The notes below the pieces were generated by a model. It was not told where the DNA came from and made no database searches. It saw only the letters and a program-made list of their open reading frames with translations. From a virus, in IMG/VR virus record IMGVR_UViG_3300037826_000133, positions 1 through 30,758 of that record: DNA of 30,758 nt; one strand, given 5' to 3'. Position 1 is the first letter of the stretch. The number at the start of each line of letters is the position of its first letter. The position numbers and the translations under genes were made by a program. Of the stretch, positions 13,605 through 19,497 are shown piece by piece.

Positions 13605-14369
13605 ATGATCAGCCCATGCCGGAGTTGCGATAACCTGCACGGCGATAAAAACACGGATGCATGCGTCAACTGTCATGATCGGCTGGACTATATCCGGTAC
13701 CTGGCGGATCCGGATCATTTCGTGCCGGCGCCGCGGCCCGAAGAAAGCGGGGGTTTACAAATGCCTGAAGCGGAAAAAAGCGAAAAACCGAAGGTTTGCA
13801 CCAAGTGTGGAAAAGAGAAGCCAGCGGATTCGGATCATTTTTACAAGAATCCGGGCTGCAAGGACGGCCTGGCGCCCGAGTGCAAGGACTGCAAGCGGGA
13901 GCGGGACAGAAAGAGAAATAGGGAAAGGCGGGCTGCTGCCGACAAAAAAGCCCAGGCGGCAAAGACCAAGGCCCTGGTCGCCAAGGCCGAGGCCATAAAT
14001 GCAAAGGCGGAGGCGGTGGAAGCTTCCGTTCCGGATCCGGATCAGCCCGAAGAGGCCCCGGCCAATTCGGCGGATGCCGCCGGCGGGTTCACCGGAGAGG
14101 CCAGGGGCGGGATCCGGCGGCAGGTAAGCGGATCGCTTGAGACACACTATGGTGCCATGTATGGGTTTTCCGGGCCGGTAGAAGAGCCGCTCCATCTCAC
14201 CCTCGATTTCTCCGATCGGCCGGAGCTCCTGGAGCGCCTTGCCGACGTGGCCGGGGAGGATTTCCGCACGCCAGAGCTGCAAGCCCTGTACTTTATCAAG
14301 AGTCAGCTGGAAAACATGGTGTACACGCACCGCATGTTGACCAAGGGGGAAATGAGAGATGGCGGCTGA
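13605..14369 (+). CDS. Multi-zinc-finger protein with Ala/Lys-rich linker
   Basis: A 254-residue protein from ATG 13605 (GGGAGC upstream). Two metal-binding modules are visible: C5/C8/C20/C23, and a treble-clef-like unit C65/C68/C93/C96 (CTKCGKEKPADSDHFYK, CKDCKRERD) like that of endonuclease VII-type and phage zinc fingers. A long Ala/Lys/Glu helix (about 108-140) leads to an acidic linker and a folded C-terminal region (about 170-250: LHLTLDFSDRPELLERL). No nuclease active site is apparent. It overlaps the next gene by 11 nt. Likely a DNA-binding or protein-bridging factor. Confidence 0.65.
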   Translation: MISPCRSCDNLHGDKNTDACVNCHDRLDYIRYLADPDHFVPAPRPEESGGLQMPEAEKSEKPKVCTKCGKEKPADSDHFYKNPGCKDGLAPECKDCKRERDRKRNRERRAAADKKAQAAKTKALVAKAEAINAKAEAVEASVPDPDQPEEAPANSADAAGGFTGEARGGIRRQVSGSLETHYGAMYGFSGPVEEPLHLTLDFSDRPELLERLADVAGEDFRTPELQALYFIKSQLENMVYTHRMLTKGEMRDGG

Positions 14370-15042
14370 AGCTGCGTGCCCGGAGGCCCTCCTCGATGAT
14401 GCGGGCCCTGGCGCCCTGGTGGTTGTTTTCAACTGCGGTCATGCGGAGAAAAATCCGGCCCGGGTGCGCGGGGCAAAGCAGTTCGTCTGTTCCCTGTGCG
14501 GTAAGTACCGCTCCATTGACCGCGTCATTCTCCGCTGTCACGAGTGCGGCCGCATCGCGTTCGGAAAGCGCCCTACCAGGCGTTACTGTCCCGCCTGCTA
14601 CCGTCGAAACCAGATCGAGCAAAGCCGGGCCATCAACCAGCAGAGCCTGGCTCTCGATGGCCCGTCAAAGTTCAAGCGGACGCCGGGAGATCTCATGGAT
14701 GTTGTGGCCGAGGCCCTGGGCGTATCCCGGCAGCGGATCCAGCAGATCGAGGCCCGGGCCTGCCGGATCGTCCGGAGTAAGTTCCGGCATATGGAAAAAC
14801 GCCGCGCCCTGGTCTATGAGGGGTTCGTCTACCTGGACGGGGATCTCGCCATCGGTCCGCGATCGGTCACGGGCAAGGATTTCGACGATGCCGCGGCCGA
14901 GCTCCTGCTGGACCTTTGGGAGCACTGCCGCATGAACCGGCTCGGCCGGCCGGGCCTGGATCGCATCGAGATGAAGATCTTCCCGGTGACGGATCCCTTT
15001 TTGACCCACTCGGAAACTGACTTGAAAGCACAGCGGGGGTGA
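14359..15042 (+). CDS. Zinc-ribbon protein with sigma-70 region 4-like HTH
   Basis: A 227-residue protein. Residues 44-80 carry three CxxC pairs (C44/C47, C60/C63, C77/C80), suggesting zinc ribbons. Residues 111-145 read DLMDVVAEALGVSRQRIQQI followed by EARACRIVRS, very close to region 4.2 of sigma-70 factors, where GVSRxRIxQIEARA contacts the -35 element. The C-terminal part (about 150-215) is unfamiliar. No region 2 is present, so it cannot be a full sigma factor. It could be an anti-sigma-like or co-activator protein redirecting RNA polymerase to late promoters. Overlap with neighbours on both sides indicates one operon. Confidence 0.7.
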   Translation: MAAEAACPEALLDDAGPGALVVVFNCGHAEKNPARVRGAKQFVCSLCGKYRSIDRVILRCHECGRIAFGKRPTRRYCPACYRRNQIEQSRAINQQSLALDGPSKFKRTPGDLMDVVAEALGVSRQRIQQIEARACRIVRSKFRHMEKRRALVYEGFVYLDGDLAIGPRSVTGKDFDDAAAELLLDLWEHCRMNRLGRPGLDRIEMKIFPVTDPFLTHSETDLKAQRG

Positions 15043-15254
15043 TGAATATGGCGGATGTGATCGACCAGGCCGACGAATACACGGCCCGGGGACTTGCCGC
15101 GCGGATCGCCGAGATCCGCGCGGGCCTTTCGGAAACCGAAACAGCAATCGAGTGCGAGGACTGCGGCGAGGAGATCCCGGAGGCAAGGCGGCGGGCGGTG
15201 CCGGGGTGCCGGTGTTGTGTGGAGTGCCAGGAGGAGCGGGAGAGGGGAAGATGA
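15042..15254 (+). CDS. TraR/DksA-type zinc-finger protein
   Basis: A 70-residue protein from ATG 15042, overlapping the previous stop by one base (TGATG), with CGGGGG upstream. The arrangement is C38-x2-C41-x17-C59-x2-C62 after a helical N-terminus containing DQADEYTARGL, the size and spacing of TraR-like (short DksA) proteins. Family members bind the RNA polymerase secondary channel and alter promoter choice with or without ppGpp. Next to a sigma-4-like protein, a role in transcription control is likely. Two extra cysteines (56, 58) are unusual. Confidence 0.75.
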   Translation: MNMADVIDQADEYTARGLAARIAEIRAGLSETETAIECEDCGEEIPEARRRAVPGCRCCVECQEERERGR

Positions 15255-15256
15255 TG

Positions 15257-15284
15257 GTTCAAGGTTCAATGTTCAATGTTCAAG
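15257..15284 (+). repeat. Heptad tandem repeat (GTTCAAG/GTTCAAT)4
   Basis: Four consecutive 7-bp units GTTCAAG, GTTCAAT, GTTCAAT, GTTCAAG start two bases after a stop codon. The rest of the gap (15285-15362) holds only a short ATAAC/GTTAT inverted repeat and the next gene's Shine-Dalgarno. Confidence 0.85.
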
Positions 15285-15362
15285 GTTTTTCCGCAGCGCC
15301 GCATATCGCATGATATCCGGGTCTGTATAACCACTTGTTATCTGTCAAAAGGAGGTTTTTGA

Positions 15363-15530
15363 ATGAGCGCTATATATCTTTTCCTTAGTCATGCCGCTGG
15401 TTTTACACTAGGAATGTTTGCCGCCTCTCAATTCAAATTTGGGGAGCCGATAGAGGTGTACAGGTGGGTGATTGCCATAGTCTTATTTGTTTTTTTCGGG
15501 ATTTTAGGCGCAGTAGAAGAAAACAGATAA
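15363..15530 (+). CDS. Small two-helix membrane protein
   Basis: A 55-residue product from ATG 15363, preceded by AAAAGGAGG. Two hydrophobic segments are visible (about 3-22 and 36-52: AIYLFLSHAAGFTLGMFAA; WVIAIVLFVFFGILG), with a polar turn EPIEVYR between. A holin is conceivable by size and topology, but there is no neighbouring endolysin and the short charged tail is minimal. Base composition is clearly AT-richer than flanking genes, suggesting recent acquisition. An attC-like inverted repeat overlaps its stop codon. Confidence 0.65.
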   Translation: MSAIYLFLSHAAGFTLGMFAASQFKFGEPIEVYRWVIAIVLFVFFGILGAVEENR

Positions 15531-15580
15531 CCAGCAATTCAGTCGGACGGCTAACGCCGCCGCTGATTTTTACGTTATCT
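15525..15580. repeat. attC-like inverted repeat
   Basis: AGATAAC (15525-15531) and GTTATCT (15574-15580) are exact complements bounding a 56-base segment. Its centre pairs AG-CGG-CGG with CCGCCGCT while leaving two unpaired bases on one arm. Outer AAC/GTT boxes plus an inner stem with extrahelical bases is the layout of integron attC sites. GTTATCT only partly fits the GTTRRRY consensus. The same GTTATCT also occurs at 15337-15343, before the preceding gene. Confidence 0.4.
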
Positions 15581-15593
15581 ATCAGGAGGAGAC

Positions 15594-15779
15594 ATGATCC
15601 TTACAGGCAAACAAATAGTAGATCTGGCAACATTAGCAGGCTTTACACCGCTTCATAATACTCATGCTGATTATGATAGCGATGTGCTTGAAACCGAATT
15701 CGCGATCGAAGAGTTTGAAGGTAAAACAATTGCCTATTATGCGGAATGCCCGGATGAAGGCGTAATGGAGCTTGGATAG
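15594..15779 (+). CDS. Small acidic protein of unknown function
   Basis: A 61-residue acidic protein with a strong Shine-Dalgarno (AGGAGGAG). The sequence LTGKQIVDLATLAGF followed by ETEFAIEEFEGKTIAYYAE resembles small proteins found in phages and mobile elements, in which a short helix precedes a beta sheet; I know no function. Codon use is AT-rich compared with neighbours. It is bounded by the inverted repeats at 15525-15580 and 15794-15828, as a gene cassette would be. Confidence 0.65.
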   Translation: MILTGKQIVDLATLAGFTPLHNTHADYDSDVLETEFAIEEFEGKTIAYYAECPDEGVMELG

Positions 15780-15793
15780 ATATCCAATCAATA

Positions 15794-15828
15794 AACCAGA
15801 CAGGCGCATAAAGCCGCGCCTACTGGTT
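15794..15828. repeat. Second attC-like hairpin
   Basis: AACCAG and CTGGTT form an outer stem, AGGCGC and GCGCCT an inner stem, with AC opposed to A as an internal bulge and an 8-nt loop. GTTATTT at 15826-15832 resembles the GTTATCT box of the previous element. No T tract follows, so it is not a typical terminator. Confidence 0.4.
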
Positions 15829-15860
15829 ATTTCAACCATTATAAATTAGGAGGAGAAAAT

Positions 15861-16184
15861 ATGTCATTGAATCGCTTAGTCTCGGAGCATGAGGTTCCGG
15901 CAGCTTTGAGAAGGCCGCTTGTTTTTGGTGATCGTGAACAAATCAACGCCATATACGATATGGAGGCCAGAATAGAGAACCTGGAGGCAGAAACGGCGGC
16001 CCTTGAAAAAGGAGAGCTTCGGGAGTTTCGGGTGACCGTGGAATATATAGGTGAGACCCATCATGTCATTATGGCTGCAAGTGAGGAAGAGGCTTCGGAA
16101 AAAGCCTTGGAGGAGTCGAATATCGATAATTCCGGGCTGGAAGTCTCGGCCTTTGCAGTCGAAGCGAGGAAAGGTCATGTGTGA
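15861..16184 (+). CDS. Hypothetical protein, DpnD/PcfM-like domain
   Basis: A 107-residue protein from ATG 15861 behind AGGAGGAG. The N-terminal half has a heptad-like helix (DMEARIENLEAETAALEKG). The C-terminal half (about 54-100) begins EFRVTVEYIGETHHVIMAAS then EEEASEKALEE, the strand-strand-acidic-helix pattern of DpnD/PcfM-like domains seen in phage and plasmid proteins. Function in those families is unknown. It overlaps the next gene by 8 nt. Confidence 0.6.
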   Translation: MSLNRLVSEHEVPAALRRPLVFGDREQINAIYDMEARIENLEAETAALEKGELREFRVTVEYIGETHHVIMAASEEEASEKALEESNIDNSGLEVSAFAVEARKGHV

Positions 16185-16365
16185 TCACATTCAGGAAGTA
16201 GAGGCCCGTTTGGTCGAAAAGTTCGGAGATTCCGGCTCTGGAGAGGTGGCTGTTTCCGTCATGGCTTTCGTTTACGTCGATTTCGGCAACAGTTGCAAGG
16301 CCAGCACGGGTCTTCCGGTATTTTTTTGCCCGATATGCGGGGACCCGCTTTCGGAACAGTTATAA
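16177..16365 (+). CDS. Small protein with C-terminal CPICG knuckle
   Basis: A 62-residue protein from ATG 16177 (GAGGAAAGG upstream), overlapping the previous gene. The end FFCPICGDPL is a single CxxC zinc knuckle; C2 and C40 could supply further ligands. The middle is an uncharged beta-like segment VAVSVMAFVYVDFG. I do not recognise the family; similar small 'CPxCG' proteins are common in phage accessory regions. Confidence 0.55.
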   Translation: MCDHIQEVEARLVEKFGDSGSGEVAVSVMAFVYVDFGNSCKASTGLPVFFCPICGDPLSEQL

Positions 16366-16391
16366 TCATGATTTTAATGGAGGGTGCCGCC

Positions 16392-16622
16392 ATGGTAGCG
16401 ATAAGGACCAACATAAGCTTTAGGCTCGTTTGCGCCGAGTGCGGTGGCGAGCTGGAAGCTTGCAACAAAAAATCAAAGGTGGAGTTCGGGAGCGCATCCG
16501 AGGCCACCGCGAAGATGGCCGTTCTTCCTTGTCGGGAGTGTTCGGAGCGGGCGAGGCGGCCGGTTGAGCTGTTTAAGAAGGCCCTCTGGGAGATCGAGCA
16601 TTTCAAAGGCAGGGAGAAATAG
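16392..16622 (+). CDS. Small zinc-ribbon-like protein
   Basis: A 76-residue protein from ATG 16392, preceded by GGAGGG. CxxC pairs CAECGG (about 17-20) and CREC (about 51-54) suggest one zinc ribbon with the intervening 30 residues as a beta hairpin. The helical C-terminus (RPVELFKKALWEIEHF) is amphipathic. Function unknown. It belongs to the row of small genes between terminase and gpW and is followed by another small gene after 11 nt. Confidence 0.6.
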   Translation: MVAIRTNISFRLVCAECGGELEACNKKSKVEFGSASEATAKMAVLPCRECSERARRPVELFKKALWEIEHFKGREK

Positions 16623-16633
16623 CGGAGGCCTAT

Positions 16634-16903
16634 ATGCTTTCCAGTTATCCAAAACATGTAATCGATCAACGAATCGCCTTTGCTCTCGATCACGACATCG
16701 AGACGGCCTGCTGGGCGGAACTGGTCTGTTGGGCATACGGTCTTTCCGAATTCCAGGAGTGTTTCGAGCAGCGCTGCCCGCCCGGGGATCCGGAGGGCTG
16801 CTATTGCGGAAAATGTGTCGTGATCTATCCAGGCGGTACGAATTCTGGAAAATCTGTAACGAAAAACCGCGACTCCGGTATGGTTTTCGGAAAAATGGGA
16901 TAA
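16634..16903 (+). CDS. Small cysteine-rich hypothetical protein
   Basis: An 89-residue protein starting at ATG 16634 with CGGAGG upstream. Seven cysteines are spread through residues 26-61 (CWAELVCW, CFEQRC, CYCGKC), with two CxxC-like groups that may bind metal. The N-terminal half is helical. The C-terminal 20 residues look unstructured and the frame may have been extended. I recognise no family. Confidence 0.5.
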   Translation: MLSSYPKHVIDQRIAFALDHDIETACWAELVCWAYGLSEFQECFEQRCPPGDPEGCYCGKCVVIYPGGTNSGKSVTKNRDSGMVFGKMG

Positions 16904-16916
16904 AAAGGGGGTGTTT

Positions 16917-17264
16917 ATGGGGTTGTCAGTGAAGGTTCTCGAGTCCGTCGTCGAGTCCCAGGCCGAGATCATTTCTGCATTAAAGGCTGCGAAAAAGAAC
17001 AGGGAAGAGGATCTCATGGGAAAGTGTCTTCTTTCCGACAGGGCTCTTTGCATTGCCTGTGAAATCATCGCGGGCAACATGAGCTGGCCGGTTCTCCGGG
17101 CGGAGCTGGAGAAGCAGAAGAACGAAATCTCCGCCATGGAAGACGAGGAGTCGCGGGAAGTGTATTCCGAGGCTTTGCGGGCTCTCAAGTGGAGTTTCCG
17201 GGATTTCCTGGCAGAATTGGAGATAGAGGAGGAAGACCTCGGGTTGGAGGACAGTGATGTGTGA
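16917..17264 (+). CDS. Hypothetical acidic helical protein
   Basis: A 115-residue, mostly helical, acidic protein. ATG 16917 is chosen over GTG 16911 because AAGGGGG is better spaced. Long amphipathic stretches (VLESVVESQAEIISALKAAK; ALRALKWSFRDFLAELEIEE) suggest a coiled coil or helical bundle. A central segment (SDRALCIACEIIAGNMSWPVLRAELEKQ, in part) has one CxxC. It overlaps the next gene. Function unknown. Confidence 0.6.
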   Translation: MGLSVKVLESVVESQAEIISALKAAKKNREEDLMGKCLLSDRALCIACEIIAGNMSWPVLRAELEKQKNEISAMEDEESREVYSEALRALKWSFRDFLAELEIEEEDLGLEDSDV

Positions 17265-17532
17265 GGATTACGAAGACCTGGAAAGGGATGTTTTTCGGGA
17301 TGTGGGCTTGAGTTTCGATAATGAAAAGCCGGGCCGACTGGTCGTAAGCGGCTGCGTGGAGGACCGGAGTTTTGATTTCAGCGAGGTGGTCGAAGTCTCT
17401 TTCCTCGATTTTCGGGCCGGGACCGATATTGACGGGGCCTTGTATGCCCGCAGGCTTCGGGAATTGAAGGACCAACTCGTGTCCGCTGTCGGCCTGGTCG
17501 ATGCAGAGCTGGGAAAAAAGTTTTCCCGGTAA
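17257..17532 (+). CDS. Hypothetical protein, last gene of the accessory island
   Basis: A 91-residue protein from ATG 17257, overlapping its upstream neighbour by 8 nt, with GGAGG before it. Beta-rich central part (GRLVVSGCVEDRSFDFSEVV, VSFLDFRAG) and a C-terminal amphipathic helix (RRLRELKDQLVSAVGLV). I do not recognise it. It is followed by 157 bases without a gene that contain 9-bp repeats and a terminator-like hairpin. Confidence 0.6.
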   Translation: MCEDYEDLERDVFRDVGLSFDNEKPGRLVVSGCVEDRSFDFSEVVEVSFLDFRAGTDIDGALYARRLRELKDQLVSAVGLVDAELGKKFSR

Positions 17533-17574
17533 AGACTGTTTGTCGTTTTTTTTCATTTCCGACAAAAAAACTGT

Positions 17575-17601
17575 CCATACTTTCCATACTTTCCACACTT
17601 T
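17575..17601 (+). repeat. Period-9 tandem repeat (CCATACTTT)3
   Basis: CCATACTTT, CCATACTTT and CCACACTTT occur in tandem. The 9-bp period equals that of the origin-like repeats but the sequence is unrelated. Nothing else but an imperfect TTTGTCG/CGACAAA hairpin (about 17539-17567) is seen in this gap before the terminator. Confidence 0.8.
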
Positions 17602-17635
17602 ATTTTACCGAATCGATAGTTCCGCGATAAACTGA

Positions 17636-17689
17636 CCCCGCATATTGTGGCTTTTTTTGAGTTTTCACACCACATGCGGGGTTTTTTTT
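17636..17689 (+). terminator. Terminator-like hairpin abutting the gpW start codon
   Basis: CCCCGCAT (17636-17643) pairs with ATGCGGGG (17674-17681), and GTGG with CCAC inside, giving a ~12-bp stem interrupted by a 3-nt bulge. T8 (17682-17689) follows and ends exactly where the ATG of the next gene begins. It fits an intrinsic terminator or attenuator. The only purine-rich ribosome-binding candidate (GCGGGG) lies within the stem. Confidence 0.75.
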
Positions 17690-17920
17690 ATGGCAGACAT
17701 TTACACCCTGGAAGAGCTGGCGGAGCTGAAGGCGGCCTACAAGGCGGCGCTTTTCGCCGTCACGCACGCCCAGGAGTATTCCATCGGCAACCGCCGCTAC
17801 ACCCGGGCGGATCTCCCTGAAATCCGAAAGACGCTCGAGCACCTGGCGGCCGAAGAGTCCCGCATGACAGCGGGCGCGGCTCCGGGTCCGCAATGCGTCC
17901 CCGCCATTCCCTCCAGGTGA
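17690..17920 (+). CDS. gpW-like head-tail connector
   Basis: A 76-residue protein, size and position of lambda gpW, directly before the portal. Two helices and a short hairpin are seen: LEELAELKAAYKAALFAVTH, then EYSIGNRRYTRADLPEIRK and a final helix LEHLAAEE, the pattern of gpW/DUF6148 proteins. In lambda gpW closes filled heads before tail joining. ATG 17690 is used because the family starts there; a TTG at 17645 would add a poor hydrophobic extension. The start lies one base after the T8 of a terminator hairpin, with no free Shine-Dalgarno. Confidence 0.75.
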   Translation: MADIYTLEELAELKAAYKAALFAVTHAQEYSIGNRRYTRADLPEIRKTLEHLAAEESRMTAGAAPGPQCVPAIPSR

Positions 17921-17925
17921 CGTGG

Positions 17926-19497
17926 ATGGATAAGAATCTTCCCTCCATATCATCCGTCTACAGCCGATCGGGCTTTCCGCTGGTGCCGACCGCAGCCGGG
18001 ATTTCCGGCCGCTTGCGCTCGGCCATTCTGGGGCCTGCCGCCGGTGCCGGCCCGGGCTCCCAGCCCGTCCGGGCCAAGGCCCCGCTCACCGGCGGTGGGT
18101 ATCCCGGTGTTTCGCAGACGGCCGGGCAGTTCGCGGGCACCATGCAGAACTGGATCACCCGGCGGTTGAACCGCTTTTCCGAGGAAAAAGAGCGGGAGAT
18201 CGTCACCACCCGGGCCGAGGACCTGGTCGTAAACGATCCGCATGCCGCAAGCGTCGTGGACTCGATGTCCATGAACGTGATCGGAACCGGCCTCATCCCC
18301 CAGGCAACCCCCCACCAGGACGTTCTGGGCTGGACCGACGAGGAGACCCGGGATTTCCAGGTGCAGGCCGAATGGGAGTTTTCCATCTGGACGCGCGAGG
18401 CGGACGCCGGCGGCCGGATGCCTTTCTGGCTGATGCAGTTCTTGACAACCTACTCGACCCTGGTGCACGGCGAATACCTCCGCGTGCCGGTGGTGCTCGA
18501 TACGCCCCACCGCACCTACTCCATGGCGCTCCAGTGCCTTCACCCCTCCCGGCTCTGCACGCCCAGGGATCTGATATCGAGCCCGCGGGTCCGCGACGGC
18601 GTCCAGTTGACCAGCTACGGAGCGCCCGCACACTACCTCATCGCAAACCCGCAGAACAACTTTTCCGCGCGCTCGGTCTCCACGCTCTCCTCGGGGGAGT
18701 ACGCGGTGGTGCCTGCCTGGATCGGACACCGCCCCGGGTGCTTTCACGGCTTTGTCCAGAAGCACGAGGAGCAGGTGCGCGGGATCTCCGCCCTGGCACC
18801 GGGCATGAAGTCTTTCCGGGATCTCCACGATTATCTCGATTTCGAGGTGGTGGGGGCGATCGTGGCAAGCTCCTTCCCCGTCTGGATCGAAACGGCGGAC
18901 CCCTACGGCGCGGCCCAGGGCCAACAGAACAGCTCCGGGTACAAGCAGATCTCGGCGGGCGGCATCTATTACGGAAAATCTGGCGAGAAGCCGCACGTTC
19001 TCTCCCCGAACCGGCCCGGCAACACCTTCCCTGATTTCGTGGAGCGGATCATCCGCACCATGGGTGCCTCCGTCGGCCTGCCCTACGAGGTTATCGCAAA
19101 GGATTTTTCAAAGACAAATTATTCCTCCGCCCGGGCGGCCCTCCTCGAGGCGTGGCGGGTCTTCGGCTTCTACCAGAAATGGCAGGTGGACATGTTCTGC
19201 CAGCCGGTCTGGGAGATGGTCATGGAGGAAGCCTGGCTCCGTGGCCGGATCCGCATTCCGCGCGGCATGGATTTTTACAAGAACCGCCAGGCCATCTGCC
19301 GGGCCCGCTGGATACCGCCCAAGCGCGGGCACGTGGATCCTTTAAAGGAGATGCAGGCAAACATCAAGGGCCTGCAGGAAGACATCGTCACCCTCTCCGA
19401 GGTGGCCGCTGAAATGGGCGGGGATTGGGAGTCCAAGATCCGGCAGCGCGGCCGGGAACGGGAGATGCAGATGGAAAACGGAAGGAAGGATCAATGA
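17926..19497 (+). CDS. Portal protein, lambda family
   Basis: A 523-residue portal from ATG 17926 (an in-frame ATG at 17893 lies inside gpW). Typical lambda-family sequence is seen: NWITRRLNRFSEEKEREIVTT-type N-terminal region, RAEDLVVNDPHAASVVDSM, a long central domain, then VERIIRTMGASVGLPYEVIA and a C-terminal tail with KEMQANIKGLQEDIVTLSEV. It forms the dodecameric ring at one vertex through which DNA is packaged by terminase and to which the connector binds. Its last codon overlaps the protease start (ATGA). Confidence 0.93.
   Translation: MDKNLPSISSVYSRSGFPLVPTAAGISGRLRSAILGPAAGAGPGSQPVRAKAPLTGGGYPGVSQTAGQFAGTMQNWITRRLNRFSEEKEREIVTTRAEDLVVNDPHAASVVDSMSMNVIGTGLIPQATPHQDVLGWTDEETRDFQVQAEWEFSIWTREADAGGRMPFWLMQFLTTYSTLVHGEYLRVPVVLDTPHRTYSMALQCLHPSRLCTPRDLISSPRVRDGVQLTSYGAPAHYLIANPQNNFSARSVSTLSSGEYAVVPAWIGHRPGCFHGFVQKHEEQVRGISALAPGMKSFRDLHDYLDFEVVGAIVASSFPVWIETADPYGAAQGQQNSSGYKQISAGGIYYGKSGEKPHVLSPNRPGNTFPDFVERIIRTMGASVGLPYEVIAKDFSKTNYSSARAALLEAWRVFGFYQKWQVDMFCQPVWEMVMEEAWLRGRIRIPRGMDFYKNRQAICRARWIPPKRGHVDPLKEMQANIKGLQEDIVTLSEVAAEMGGDWESKIRQRGREREMQMENGRKDQ

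Noticed and set aside
17539-17567. TTTGTCG/CGACAAA hairpin as a terminator
   Set aside because: The stem is followed by A residues on the plus strand and by no T run on the minus strand in the correct position, so it is not a convincing terminator in either direction.
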